In this document: one piece after another, positions 17,182 to 26,348 of the stretch
Layout: each line of letters opens with the position of its first letter
Numbering within the stretch: position 1 is the first letter of the stretch
Translations under genes and position numbers: made by a program
The notes under the pieces: generated by a model
What the model was told of the DNA's origin: nothing
Database searches by the model: none
What the model saw: the letters and a program-made list of their open reading frames with translations, nothing else
Origin: a virus
IMG/VR virus record: IMGVR_UViG_3300025137_005088
Span: 1 to 64,000 of that record
Length of the DNA stretch: 64,000 nt
Reading direction: 5' to 3' (one strand)

Positions 17182-17692
17182 CTAGTGTATCCTTTATTAA
17201 TTTATACGGTATTCCAACACTCTCTAATAATCGTATTAGTCTTATCTCACTACCTTTCATTATTGTGTCCATTGAGTTATTATCTACAAATCTTTCTAAG
17301 TAATCTATCTGTTCATTTGTTAAATTCATATCCCATCTTTTTTGTATAGTATCGCCTGTTTTATCTTTAAACACACCACTGGCCCACAACAAATCATTCT
17401 CTACTCCATAGTTGCAGTAGTAGAATTCAAAATTCTCTTGCTCAAGACGCCACAAATGTTCTTTCCAGTCAAACTTGTAAAAACAAATGTCATTGGCATT
17501 TAGACCTTGGACAACAATGTGTTTATACTTGTTTATTATATTGTCTTTATGCAACTGTGTCAAGATATCATAATAGTTGATATAGTTTCCGTAATCCAAA
17601 GTATATACAGTATATTCATGTTCTTTGGGCAACGTGCTTAGCCATGTTGATCCCGGTTTGCTTTCACCGTTGCCAATTACTAACACTTTCAT
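17150..17692 (-). CDS. Protein of unknown function
   Basis: The protein is 180 residues and starts MKVLVIGNGESKPGSTW, a strand followed by a Gly/Ser loop as in Rossmann-like or SGNH-like folds. Central residues are rich in Tyr, Asn and Asp (DYGNYINYYD). No catalytic set is clear. ATG 17692 overlaps the upstream TGA (ATGA), and the 3' end overlaps the kinase-like gene. It may be a diverged relative of the SGNH-like proteins upstream; I would not assign an activity. Confidence 0.7.
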   Translation of the reverse strand: MKVLVIGNGESKPGSTWLSTLPKEHEYTVYTLDYGNYINYYDILTQLHKDNIINKYKHIVVQGLNANDICFYKFDWKEHLWRLEQENFEFYYCNYGVENDLLWASGVFKDKTGDTIQKRWDMNLTNEQIDYLERFVDNNSMDTIMKGSEIRLIRLLESVGIPYKLIKDTLDENINIWSAG

Positions 17693-18534
17693 CTTAGTTT
17701 TTCCAATGCTTTGCGTACAGCCTTTCCAACTTTTTTATTACCTGCCTTATTAAAATGTCCGATAAAAGTATCACTACCGTCTCTGCTTATTTTAGGATCT
17801 ATAGGAGCAAATATATGATATTTTTTATTAAGGAACAGGTCCATACTACCTTTGCCTACTCCCCAAGGATAAGGAACATCTAAACGTGTTCCATGTTCAA
17901 ATTGAGGCGTAACTTGTTCAACTTCATTTACCCATCTAAGGTAATACAATGGTGTCTGAGTTTCTCTGCATCTTTCGTCTATAAGTGTAGCACAACTTTG
18001 TACCACATGCTTGTTAGTCATACCTTGGAACATGTGTTTTCGCCACTCAGTTTCATTATTCATGTTGCCGCCGAAATCGCCTTTGCCGTTAGCACTGATA
18101 AAATTAAAATATTTGGCAGTACCTTTACCCTGATACATATCAATATTTTCTGCTCGCACGTCATACTCATGCCAAAATCTGTCACCTATATGTCCTGGTT
18201 CATTCCATGTGCATCTAGGTTCATATGTTAATTGTAATAATACATAGTCAAAGTCTTTAAGACGATTTTTATTGTAGTAGTGTTCAAGCACTGTAGCATG
18301 TTGTACTATGCCTCCGCCACTAACTGTGTAAAGTGTATGATAGTTTTTTGGATCTAAACTTTCAACCCAGCCGCCGTTTACATCAAGTGTTTCTCTACCT
18401 AATCCGTTGTCTACTTTCTTTGTAGTGCCGTCGGATTGTAGCACATCACTGTACATAATATAGGTTGGATCGTATGTGTAGCTTCCTGCACTAAAGCTAC
18501 AACCAAATACCAATACATTTTCATTGTAGTCCAT
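17689..18534 (-). CDS. SGNH/GDSL-hydrolase-like protein
   Basis: The protein is 281 residues. VLVFGCSFSAGSYTYDP at the start matches block I of SGNH hydrolases (Ser in GxSxS). The C-terminal FIGHFNKAGNKKVG resembles block V, whose His completes the catalytic set; the usual preceding Asp is not obvious. The family removes or transfers acyl groups, for example O-acetyl from sugars. It is a neighbour and distant paralogue of the gene at 18521-19180. Activity is inferred only. Confidence 0.65.
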   Translation of the reverse strand: MDYNENVLVFGCSFSAGSYTYDPTYIMYSDVLQSDGTTKKVDNGLGRETLDVNGGWVESLDPKNYHTLYTVSGGGIVQHATVLEHYYNKNRLKDFDYVLLQLTYEPRCTWNEPGHIGDRFWHEYDVRAENIDMYQGKGTAKYFNFISANGKGDFGGNMNNETEWRKHMFQGMTNKHVVQSCATLIDERCRETQTPLYYLRWVNEVEQVTPQFEHGTRLDVPYPWGVGKGSMDLFLNKKYHIFAPIDPKISRDGSDTFIGHFNKAGNKKVGKAVRKALEKLR

Positions 18535-19180
18535 CGCCTAAACCTTTTTTGATCATCTGTCCTAAAACAGTGTTTCCTTTTCTTGTAAAGTGTAAATCTG
18601 GATTATGTAAATCCTTTTTGTTCCATAGTTGTTCAATTGCGGGCTTTACATCTAAGTACTCAATATATTTATATGGGTACTTAACTCCAGTAAAGCTGTA
18701 GCTGTATGTGGGCAATCCTGTTTGTTGTGCTAGATGATCCAAGTGACTTGCACATGCTTTAGTTAGTATATCCCAACTGTTTTCCATTTGCCAAAACCAA
18801 TCACTCATTCCTTGTTGCCATTTGAAATTATATTGGTTAGCAATTTTGTTTTGCACTTTAGGTAATCCTCCTAGTCTATTATGAAATGCATTATCTATTT
18901 TCCATGCAAAAACATTGAGTCTAGATGTATAATACTCAAGTTGTTTCTGTATTACAATTCTAGGTTCCCATGTCTCTTGTATAATTATAGCACTATATTT
19001 TTTTATGTCAATTGATTCTAAACATGCACAGTAGCTCATAATGCCACCTCCAGGATGTGCATAAACTTGATATGGTTGATCAAGTTCATCATACCAGCAA
19101 TAGTCTGTGTGTAGTGTTTCTGTTGTGTTGTCGTAGCTGTACCAGCCCATACTAAAACTACAACCTAATATTAATATCAT
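18521..19180 (-). CDS. SGNH/GDSL-hydrolase-like protein
   Basis: The protein is 219 residues. ILILGCSFSMGWYSYD at the start parallels its neighbour. A GGGIMSY segment follows. The C-terminal NPDLHFTRKGNTVLG holds the DxxH expected for block V of SGNH enzymes, so this copy has a more complete catalytic set than the one at 17689-18534. ATG 19180 overlaps the upstream stop (ATGA). It is likely an esterase or acyl-transfer enzyme acting with the sugar genes nearby, by inference. Confidence 0.68.
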   Translation of the reverse strand: MILILGCSFSMGWYSYDNTTETLHTDYCWYDELDQPYQVYAHPGGGIMSYCACLESIDIKKYSAIIIQETWEPRIVIQKQLEYYTSRLNVFAWKIDNAFHNRLGGLPKVQNKIANQYNFKWQQGMSDWFWQMENSWDILTKACASHLDHLAQQTGLPTYSYSFTGVKYPYKYIEYLDVKPAIEQLWNKKDLHNPDLHFTRKGNTVLGQMIKKGLGDGLQ

Positions 19181-20451
19181 GCGTTAGCCTGTTCAACCAG
19201 TGTTTTCATATTTCCAAAGTTTACACTTTGATGGTGTGCATTTGCTACTCTAGGATCACGTAGCACTTGTAAAAAGTTTTCGTATTCAGGATGATCGGGT
19301 TTCCAACAAGCTCTAACTTCAAAGTCAATCATGTGTCCCCAATCAACTATAAGTGTAAATGTTGCTCTACTATACTTTCCAGGTCCTGACCAACGATCTG
19401 TTACCATTTGTATAAAGTCTGGTATCTCTTTATAGTTACATGTTTGTACAACAAAGTTATGACTCATTGCTCCGCTGAGTAGATTACTTGTATTGTAACT
19501 ATTTTTAGTTTTTGTGAAACTAGGTATTTGACTGTAAACATAATCTACATTACTGACTAGTTGATCCCAGTGACCTCCTAGTCTTGTTTCTTTTTCATAT
19601 GTTTCTTTTTTACCAGCATCGAAACTAAAAACAATTTGTTTAATTTGTTTATGAACTTTGCTTATACTATCCCATACCTTTGGAGTAAGCATTACACCGT
19701 TTGTTTGAAAATTAAGCCATGTGTTTGGTCTGTCAGTAAGATCCATTTCTTGTAGACGTTCTCTAAATATCTTACTACCAAAAGGATCACCTCCGCCTGT
19801 TATCCATATATCAAATTGATAATCTTTAGGCGCCTTCATTATTTCATCAAATAACTTATCTGTTAGTGATTTTCTTTGATCATATTTTTCACCCTTAGAA
19901 TGAATAATTTTACTATTTCTACAGCTAGGACAATATAAGTTACAACTTTCATCTGTACCAACTTGTATATCGTGTGGCAAGTAATTGGCTTGTGTGCTAC
20001 GGTTTTTCAATGACTCAACAATAATTGGATCTACATTATATTTTTGAGGATTGTCTATTACATTAGTTATTAGTGGCAATGCTGTTTCTGCATACTGAAT
20101 TTTAGGACAAGTGTTGTGTTTGCAATGGGGCCAGTTTGCTCCGTCATACAACTGATTACGAATTTCTTGTGCTTTAGGTCCATTCCATATCTCTTCCATT
20201 GTGCTTACATTTAGATCGCCTATGACTACTGGTAGCCAAAAAGGACAACACATGAAAACTGCACCCATATTATTAATTTCTGCTCTATTAAAAAAATAAC
20301 TGCAATATCTTCCGTTAAGATCTTTTTTAGTACCCGCAATAAGACTATCGTCTTGATAGAAACTTTTAGGTTTCCATCCTTTAGGTTGACCCTTAGGAAC
20401 AATATCAGGTGTTGAAGACTGCACTGCATCTGCTACAGAGATCGATGTCAC
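19177..20451 (-). CDS. Radical SAM protein with N-terminal cysteine-rich region
   Basis: The protein is 424 residues from GTG 20451, eight bases after AAGGA. It overlaps the upstream gene by 47 bases, long for this cluster. Before the core come YCSYFFNRAE, VFMCCPFW and CKHNTC, an auxiliary-cluster pattern that precedes the radical SAM motif CNLYCPSC near residue 170. WITGGGDPFG stands in the GGEP position. It is a distant relative of the N-terminal Twitch paralogues. The substrate is unknown. Confidence 0.88.
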   Translation of the reverse strand: MTSISVADAVQSSTPDIVPKGQPKGWKPKSFYQDDSLIAGTKKDLNGRYCSYFFNRAEINNMGAVFMCCPFWLPVVIGDLNVSTMEEIWNGPKAQEIRNQLYDGANWPHCKHNTCPKIQYAETALPLITNVIDNPQKYNVDPIIVESLKNRSTQANYLPHDIQVGTDESCNLYCPSCRNSKIIHSKGEKYDQRKSLTDKLFDEIMKAPKDYQFDIWITGGGDPFGSKIFRERLQEMDLTDRPNTWLNFQTNGVMLTPKVWDSISKVHKQIKQIVFSFDAGKKETYEKETRLGGHWDQLVSNVDYVYSQIPSFTKTKNSYNTSNLLSGAMSHNFVVQTCNYKEIPDFIQMVTDRWSGPGKYSRATFTLIVDWGHMIDFEVRACWKPDHPEYENFLQVLRDPRVANAHHQSVNFGNMKTLVEQANA

Positions 20452-21199
20452 AGCGTTTTCCTTTTGCTAATAATAATTTGTATTTGTTATATTGGCTATT
20501 ATTCCATACGTCTACAGGACTTGTATTCATATCAACTTTGCCCACAGGATTACGTTTACCAAAGTCCCACGGACACAAATACATTGTACCGTCAATATAT
20601 ACAAATGCTTCATTTTCTACTTTTTTGCAGGGTAAGTTTAAACTTTCAGTTTGGTCTTCCCATGGATGCGAGTACAGTTCAGTAATTTTAGCACATCCTG
20701 GTCTTACATTATTCCAATAATCTAAAAACATTTCCTGTTCCGCTTTAGTATCTGGCAAGTTAATCATTCTCACCTCACAATCTATCTCAGGGTGATTGTC
20801 TACAAATCTTGTAACATTTTCATATACTCTGTCAAAACTTATACCTCTAGTTTCGTCAAAAGTTTTTTTACTAAAACCATCAACACTAAAACGTATTATA
20901 TCAACAAACGGAGCAATCTTTCGTTCTGTTTTTATAGTCATAGGTTCGCCGTTACTATTAAGTTCAACTATAGCAGTAGGATCTTCTTTAATATATCTAG
21001 CTATATCAGGCAAACGTGTATCTACTAGAGGTTCGCCTAGTCCAAATGGTCTGTAGACAATACCCATATTTCTAGTATCATCTATTATTTTATAGATCAG
21101 ATCTATATCCATATGCTCTTTAGGGACTAAGTGATTAGGACAAAACCAACAAGTTGCATTACAAAATGTTGTTGTTTCTAGTTGTAGGTATTTAAACAT
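20405..21199 (-). CDS. Radical SAM/SPASM protein
   Basis: The protein is 264 residues, with a compact core. The radical SAM motif CNATCWFC is at residues 13-20, and RPFGLGEPLVD replaces GGEP. The C-terminal SPASM-type region has LPCKKVENE, MYLCPWDFGKRNPVG and CDIDLCSRC. Length and layout are those of small SPASM enzymes, many of which modify peptides, sugars or amines. It overlaps the genes on both sides (22 and 47 bases). Substrate unknown. Confidence 0.9.
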   Translation of the reverse strand: MFKYLQLETTTFCNATCWFCPNHLVPKEHMDIDLIYKIIDDTRNMGIVYRPFGLGEPLVDTRLPDIARYIKEDPTAIVELNSNGEPMTIKTERKIAPFVDIIRFSVDGFSKKTFDETRGISFDRVYENVTRFVDNHPEIDCEVRMINLPDTKAEQEMFLDYWNNVRPGCAKITELYSHPWEDQTESLNLPCKKVENEAFVYIDGTMYLCPWDFGKRNPVGKVDMNTSPVDVWNNSQYNKYKLLLAKGKRCDIDLCSRCSAVFNT

Positions 21200-22203
21200 A
21201 ATAGTTTCTCAAATTGATCCTTCGGTAATGTTGTTAACCTGATAGCTGTACTACTATATTCAGGTTGCTTACCATACAGTATCTTTTGAGAATCTAATCT
21301 ATTGATTATATCTTCTGTTGGTTCAAATACAACATGATTAATAGTTGGCTCGCTATATATTTTACAATTACTAAAATATTTATGTGCGAACTCAATACCT
21401 TCTCTGTTGCGTTGCAAACTCTTATCTACTATATAATGATGTTTATGTAAGTACTCAGCTAATCTAAGCGTTATACTACTAACACCCATTATGGGTCTAA
21501 TCTTTGTTATTTGTTCTATAGTATTTTTATGACCTTGAAGTATACCTAATCTAGCACCCGCAAGTCCCCAACTTTTACTGTAGCTAAATGCCAACAGACA
21601 GTTTTCGTATTTGCACAGATCAAAATAACTTTCTGTACAAAAGTGTCTATATGTGTTATCAATAAGCACAGTCATATTTGGATATGCTCCGCAAATATAA
21701 TCTATAAATTTTGCACTGTATACTTTACCACTTGGATTATTTGGACTACAAATATAAAATACATTAGGTCTATGTTTTTCGATAGCTTCTAATATGTCAT
21801 CTTCATTTTCACTGCATTCAAAAATATTACTTGTAAGATCTACTGCATTAGTCATAGCACCTCTGTACGTGGGTGTAATAGTTAAAAACTTGCTAGTTTC
21901 ATCTAGTGTAGCTTCAAATGTTAATCGTATAGCTTCGTCACATCCACAAGTAATTAATATGTTATCTAATGTAGTGTTGTAATAATCTGCAAACATTTCA
22001 TAATAACGATAGTAATCTTCATACTTCATTGAGCTAGACAAATCTAAAAAATGTTTTATAGCTTTTTGTATATGACCACACAATACTTCGTCTTGATTTT
22101 CGTTTCTATCTAAATTAATATACCCAGCTTCAATTTTTTCTACTCTGTTTACTAATCCGCTCCAATGTGGTCTATTAAGTTTTTTAATACTATCTCTAAT
22201 CAT
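21178..22203 (-). CDS. PLP-dependent aminotransferase, class I/II (histidinol-phosphate aminotransferase-like)
   Basis: The start is ATG 22203 (MIRDSIKKL), in an 8-base overlap with the upstream TAG behind GAGG; the longer frame to 22278 would add 25 residues inside the neighbour. The protein is 341 residues. Conserved points are ICSPNNPSG, LIDNTYRHF with the PLP-binding Asp and Tyr, and SYSKSWGLAGARLG with the Schiff-base Lys. Similar enzymes transaminate histidinol phosphate or decarboxylate threonine phosphate. Its substrate is unknown; a phosphorylated amino compound is a reasonable guess. Confidence 0.85.
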   Translation of the reverse strand: MIRDSIKKLNRPHWSGLVNRVEKIEAGYINLDRNENQDEVLCGHIQKAIKHFLDLSSSMKYEDYYRYYEMFADYYNTTLDNILITCGCDEAIRLTFEATLDETSKFLTITPTYRGAMTNAVDLTSNIFECSENEDDILEAIEKHRPNVFYICSPNNPSGKVYSAKFIDYICGAYPNMTVLIDNTYRHFCTESYFDLCKYENCLLAFSYSKSWGLAGARLGILQGHKNTIEQITKIRPIMGVSSITLRLAEYLHKHHYIVDKSLQRNREGIEFAHKYFSNCKIYSEPTINHVVFEPTEDIINRLDSQKILYGKQPEYSSTAIRLTTLPKDQFEKLLCLNTYN

Positions 22204-23539
22204 TAAACACAACCTCAGCCTCAGCTTTTTGCTCTTCAGTTCTTTCAAAATAATATTTGTGTTCAATGTCTCTACCATAGATAGGATAGTAAAAAATATC
22301 TTTGTCTTTAGGTATTATGTTTTGTACTTTTTCAGCAAAAGGTGTATCTTCAAAACTCATACACTTAACATTGATTTGATCTTGTGGATAGTCTTCAACA
22401 AGATTGCTAACCTTTTGCAACACTTTATCTATTGTAAACTCTACATGAAAACTAAATTCCAAGAACACACCTTTGTCTAATAGGTCTCTATATTTTTTCT
22501 CACCGCCTGTGCCGTTTGTGCTTATTCTAGTTTCATATCCTTTTTCAAACGCTATATCTACCAGGTCTGCTATCTGTGGATTAAGTGTTGGTTCTCCTCC
22601 GGTAATATAAAGTCTTCGACTGGGCTTTTTAGGAACATAAGGATCAACTAAAGTTAATCCATGTGTAAACTCGTCTGTGGTCATGTGTGGGCTTGCATTA
22701 TCATGTACACCATTTAGCAACTTGCCTGTGTCATCAAAAGTTGGTCCAGGACAATATGCACAATCATAATTGCAACGTAATCCAATATGAAAATGTACTT
22801 CAGCCATTGGCATTGCCATACCTCTACCCATTGCTACAATATTATCATCTGCTTTTGAAATTGGTAATTCTTCTAACTGCCAATGATTAAACTGTTTGTT
22901 TGTAACAAAATATTCTAACAATTCTTCTGTTTTTGCTTTTGGTTGTAGCAAGTCAGCATCACAAAAACATGCTTTGGTTTTACATAAAGTTTCTGTATTA
23001 AGTTCTAACTTGTCATAATCTTTCCAATGACCATCGTGACTTGCAATATGTCTCACATTTGCACAAACACCACTACAAATTTCACCAACTGGATTAATAC
23101 TAAAGTTGGTTTTGTATATAGGACAATGCCAGCCTCTCATATCCATTTGACGCATTTTTAAGGCTACCATGCTTATGCGTTTGTATTCCATTTTGTCTGT
23201 TAATACATAAACTGGATTCTCAACATACACAGGTTTTTTATAACCAATACTGCCATCATCTCGTATTAGTATGCCAGTATCGTCTGTACCAATCCATACA
23301 TTGCCATTCATATTTCTTGTTACAAGTTGTTCAACAATTTGTCCATCTTCATAACGGTTAATATTACGAGTAACTTTGCTTATGGCATAACCATGTAGTT
23401 TGTCGTCTTTATACTGTCCTGCATATGTTTTGTCAATACCTAATCCTTTGCGTTTACCATCAGTATATTCAGCAACTGAATCTTCCATCTCGCCTGGACC
23501 GGAGTAACCATTTCTCAGCATTTTTTTAGTTACTTTCAT
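22196..23539 (-). CDS. Radical SAM protein with MORN-like start and N-terminal cysteine-rich region
   Basis: The start is ATG 23539 (MKVTKKMLRNGY) behind AAGGAAG; the longer frame to 23587 lies inside the upstream gene. The protein is 447 residues. Near residue 40 YAGQYKDDKLHGYA resembles a MORN repeat, as in the gene at 24172-25605. Then come WHCPIYKTNF, EICSGVC, and CKTKACFCDADL, an auxiliary-cluster region. The radical SAM motif CNYDCAYC and YITGGEPT follow. In relatives at 3531-4505 and 27716-28753 the cysteine-rich region follows the core, so the order here is permuted. Substrate unknown. Confidence 0.85.
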   Translation of the reverse strand: MKVTKKMLRNGYSGPGEMEDSVAEYTDGKRKGLGIDKTYAGQYKDDKLHGYAISKVTRNINRYEDGQIVEQLVTRNMNGNVWIGTDDTGILIRDDGSIGYKKPVYVENPVYVLTDKMEYKRISMVALKMRQMDMRGWHCPIYKTNFSINPVGEICSGVCANVRHIASHDGHWKDYDKLELNTETLCKTKACFCDADLLQPKAKTEELLEYFVTNKQFNHWQLEELPISKADDNIVAMGRGMAMPMAEVHFHIGLRCNYDCAYCPGPTFDDTGKLLNGVHDNASPHMTTDEFTHGLTLVDPYVPKKPSRRLYITGGEPTLNPQIADLVDIAFEKGYETRISTNGTGGEKKYRDLLDKGVFLEFSFHVEFTIDKVLQKVSNLVEDYPQDQINVKCMSFEDTPFAEKVQNIIPKDKDIFYYPIYGRDIEHKYYFERTEEQKAEAEVVFND

Positions 23540-24179
23540 GGTACTCGCTTCCTTGTCTAAAAAAATCATAATCTGGATATTCTCCAACTTGAGACATTAT
23601 AAAATCTTGTTTTCTAAAAACTAAATCAACTTGATGTAAGGCACCATGTTCGTAATCCATGTTTACAATATCCCACAGTTTAAATCCGATGTGTTCAATA
23701 TCAGATATAAGCTCACCCATATATGGTAGTTGTGCTTCTACTATCATTAAATCAAACTGACAACAGGTAGCAACACCACCTCGTATTATGTCCAGTTCGT
23801 ATCCGTCAACATCAATTTTAACCAGACTGTTCCCGCCACGCCATCTAGGAGTTATATCTAAACTATCCAGTGTTGTTATTTTACTTGTATACCCAAAGGC
23901 TTTACCTTCATGTACTAAATTTAAATCTATATTTTCTTTTATTTGATTTCCTAGTGCTACATTTATAAGTTCGTAGCTGTATTTTTTATAGTTTTCGTGT
24001 ATCTCATCATTATGATTTACGTCAGGTTCGATTAATACATGATGTGCTTTTGGAAAACTAAATTGTAACCAAGGAGTGCCTGTGTGTACTCCAATGTCTA
24101 GTATATATTTTATGTCATACCCGCTTTGTTTTAAAAATTGTAAGCTATCTTTTATTCTGGGAATACGATGTTTAATCAT
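23526..24179 (-). CDS. FkbM-type methyltransferase
   Basis: The start is ATG 24179 (MIKHRIPRIK), in an 8-base overlap with the upstream TAA behind GAGG. The protein is 217 residues. YILDIGVHTGT is SAM-binding motif I; HVLIEPD marks the next strand. SLVKIDVDGYELDIIRGG is the signature of FkbM-type enzymes, which O-methylate sugars and polyketides. Its place beside a MORN-repeat methyltransferase and sulfotransferases fits glycan tailoring. The substrate is not known. Confidence 0.88.
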   Translation of the reverse strand: MIKHRIPRIKDSLQFLKQSGYDIKYILDIGVHTGTPWLQFSFPKAHHVLIEPDVNHNDEIHENYKKYSYELINVALGNQIKENIDLNLVHEGKAFGYTSKITTLDSLDITPRWRGGNSLVKIDVDGYELDIIRGGVATCCQFDLMIVEAQLPYMGELISDIEHIGFKLWDIVNMDYEHGALHQVDLVFRKQDFIMSQVGEYPDYDFFRQGSEYHESN

Positions 24180-25605
24180 TGCCAACCTCATATAGTCCTA
24201 ATTCGCCAGCTTCGAAGTTTTTAGGCTGTGGCGACCATACTCCTATTAGTGCGTTTTTATATTCCCAATAGCTTTGTGGACGCATATCCCACACTCGCCA
24301 ATTACCGTTTCTAGCAATACCCAACTGTGTTTGATCTAATGTTTCATGAGACAATATGTCAGGAGTGCAACACATTTCTTCACTAACTAAAATACCTCTA
24401 TCTGGGTGCATTAGATTCTTCACAGCATGTAGTTTTTTCCATGCAGTAGTTCCGTGTGTTGCATCATGTATTGCAAAATCTACTGGACCATACTTGTCCA
24501 TTAATTGTTTACAAGTGTCAGGTTTATAGCAATCTACACCAAGCTCTAGTTTTACTCCTTCAATTTTGCTAGCAATTTTTAGATCTTCTACTTGCTGTCG
24601 CCCTAGTGCATCTTCAGGTATACTGGTTGGTGTTAGCTTATCAACTCCAATTATAGTTGCTTGAGGGAATAGTTTTTGTAAAAATTGTAAGTGTTCTCCT
24701 CTACCAATACCAAGTTCAACAATAGTATAATTTTCATCTAATCCAAATATTTTATTTGTCCTTTTGAGATGTTTAACTATTAAATCATATATTGCACAGT
24801 ATCTTCTTTTCATTCTACGTTCAACACTTCTAGTAGGATTGTCTATCATATCAAATGCAATGCTACTGTATGTTTCAAAGTCTACCGGAGTACCTAATAA
24901 GAAATTGCTTTCGTAATCACCTTGTCCTAGCTGTTTTACCTGAGTCCTTCCGTGTGGTCTGCCACTTAAAAAATGTCCACTTGCAGTTCTAATCCAATCA
25001 CCATAGTGTGTTGTATCTCTTTTTCCTTGTACAAAGTTATATGGCGGCACATGTTTAGTTTCAGTAACAAAGTTTTTTTCTTCATGCCTAGTTACATTAA
25101 ACCCTTGCTCGTCTTTATAAGTTGTTGTTTTACCGCCTACTGCATTTACTATTGTACCATCTTCTAGTGTTCTACACCCTAGTCCATCTATGTTTGCTTC
25201 TTCTAATCCACAAGGCACATCATTTAGATACCATTGTCCTTCTCTTGGTTCGGCAATCATTCCATCTACACGACCTATAAATTTTACGCCTTTATGTACA
25301 GTTTCAAGTATGCCATATCCACAAGGTTTATTATTACTGAACTGTCCATAATACCTAGCACCAGTGGGCCATACATGCACACCAAACCCTTGTTTTTTAT
25401 CCAACAAGTTTTGCCCTATATAAGTTTCGCCATGATCCCATTCTTTAGCGGACATGCCGGTAACTTTATTGTAATCAAACTCAGCCGCACACTTTCCTGT
25501 TAATGGCAGATTATAAAATCCTAAGCCATGTTCAAACTGTGTTCCGTGTCGGTCTTGTACGACTTGTCCAATATATGTTCTGGGTGGCTTATAGTAGTCC
25601 CTCAT
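24172..25605 (-). CDS. MORN-repeat protein fused to a class I methyltransferase
   Basis: The protein is 477 residues. The N-terminal 150 contain MORN-like repeats, seen as TYIGQNLLDKKQGFG and YYGQFSNNKPCGYG, with further imperfect copies. The C-terminal domain carries a SAM-binding motif, IVELGIGRGEHL, near residue 297, IIGVDK after it, and VDFAIHDATHGT with a possible catalytic region. MORN repeats usually mediate membrane or protein binding, so they may place the methyltransferase on its target. ATG 25605 overlaps the upstream stop (ATGA). The substrate is unknown. Confidence 0.82.
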   Translation of the reverse strand: MRDYYKPPRTYIGQVVQDRHGTQFEHGLGFYNLPLTGKCAAEFDYNKVTGMSAKEWDHGETYIGQNLLDKKQGFGVHVWPTGARYYGQFSNNKPCGYGILETVHKGVKFIGRVDGMIAEPREGQWYLNDVPCGLEEANIDGLGCRTLEDGTIVNAVGGKTTTYKDEQGFNVTRHEEKNFVTETKHVPPYNFVQGKRDTTHYGDWIRTASGHFLSGRPHGRTQVKQLGQGDYESNFLLGTPVDFETYSSIAFDMIDNPTRSVERRMKRRYCAIYDLIVKHLKRTNKIFGLDENYTIVELGIGRGEHLQFLQKLFPQATIIGVDKLTPTSIPEDALGRQQVEDLKIASKIEGVKLELGVDCYKPDTCKQLMDKYGPVDFAIHDATHGTTAWKKLHAVKNLMHPDRGILVSEEMCCTPDILSHETLDQTQLGIARNGNWRVWDMRPQSYWEYKNALIGVWSPQPKNFEAGELGLYEVGND

Positions 25606-26348
25606 GCAAACTTTTCCTTGCAGTAATCGTAGAACTCTATATCCTTTGTTGTTGTTTCTTTCACTAGCTGTTTCTCGATGTTTGTTAGTTCCTCATAATT
25701 TAGATAGTCAATACCATGTTGACTTAAATTAAACTTTGTATTATGCTCATAGCTAATACTTAGATTGGGTTTTATATCATATTGCTTGGCTACTTTGTCA
25801 AACTGTTTTAAGTAATTATCCTCCATAAAAAACATGTGATCTAGTTTTTGTATATTCTCAATAGCTTGATCATATAGTTCTTGTTCATAATCGGTATCAA
25901 TTTTCCTTCCGTAATCAATACGCAAACACTGTTCATTACTAAACTTCTGATATTGTGCATACACAGGAGTTGGATGTAATCTACTACAATTAATAATCCA
26001 AGTTGTAAAGTCAATATCAGTAATACAACTATGCACATTAATCATTTCTAATTTGAAATAATTATATGCACTCATGATCCTTTTGATAGGATCTCTAAGT
26101 ATAGTAGCATACTTTACAGAATTTTGCAAGTGTTTATCTAAGTCAAAGCTAACACCATGTCCAATTATCAAACGAACATTTTCATCTTTACAGTTTTCTA
26201 TTAGAACTTTATGTTGATTGGATTGTTTAAAGTTAAACACCAACTCATGTGGAACACGCTGATAGGCAAATGTACTATTTGTTCTATACCTGTCTACTAG
26301 TGTGGTTCCTCCATTTTTAAGTATGTGAAATACTGCTAGTGTTTCCAT
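25602..26348 (-). CDS. Sulfotransferase-like protein
   Basis: The protein is 248 residues. FHILKNGGTTLVDRYR (Lys 11 to Leu 17) is the 5'-phosphosulfate loop that holds the PAPS 5'-phosphate. LRDPIKRIMSAYNYF (Arg 85, Ser 93) is the 3'-phosphate-binding motif. Both are characteristic of sulfotransferases that move sulfate from PAPS to hydroxyl groups of glycans or proteins. The gene overlaps a second copy by 13 bases. Acceptor unknown; sugar hydroxyls fit the neighbourhood. Confidence 0.85.
   Translation of the reverse strand: METLAVFHILKNGGTTLVDRYRTNSTFAYQRVPHELVFNFKQSNQHKVLIENCKDENVRLIIGHGVSFDLDKHLQNSVKYATILRDPIKRIMSAYNYFKLEMINVHSCITDIDFTTWIINCSRLHPTPVYAQYQKFSNEQCLRIDYGRKIDTDYEQELYDQAIENIQKLDHMFFMEDNYLKQFDKVAKQYDIKPNLSISYEHNTKFNLSQHGIDYLNYEELTNIEKQLVKETTTKDIEFYDYCKEKFA

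Noticed and set aside
18666-18673. Perfect late box TATAAATA on the minus strand
   Set aside because: It lies inside the SGNH-like gene, about 130 bases from the next start, with AT-rich sequence around it; chance is likely.
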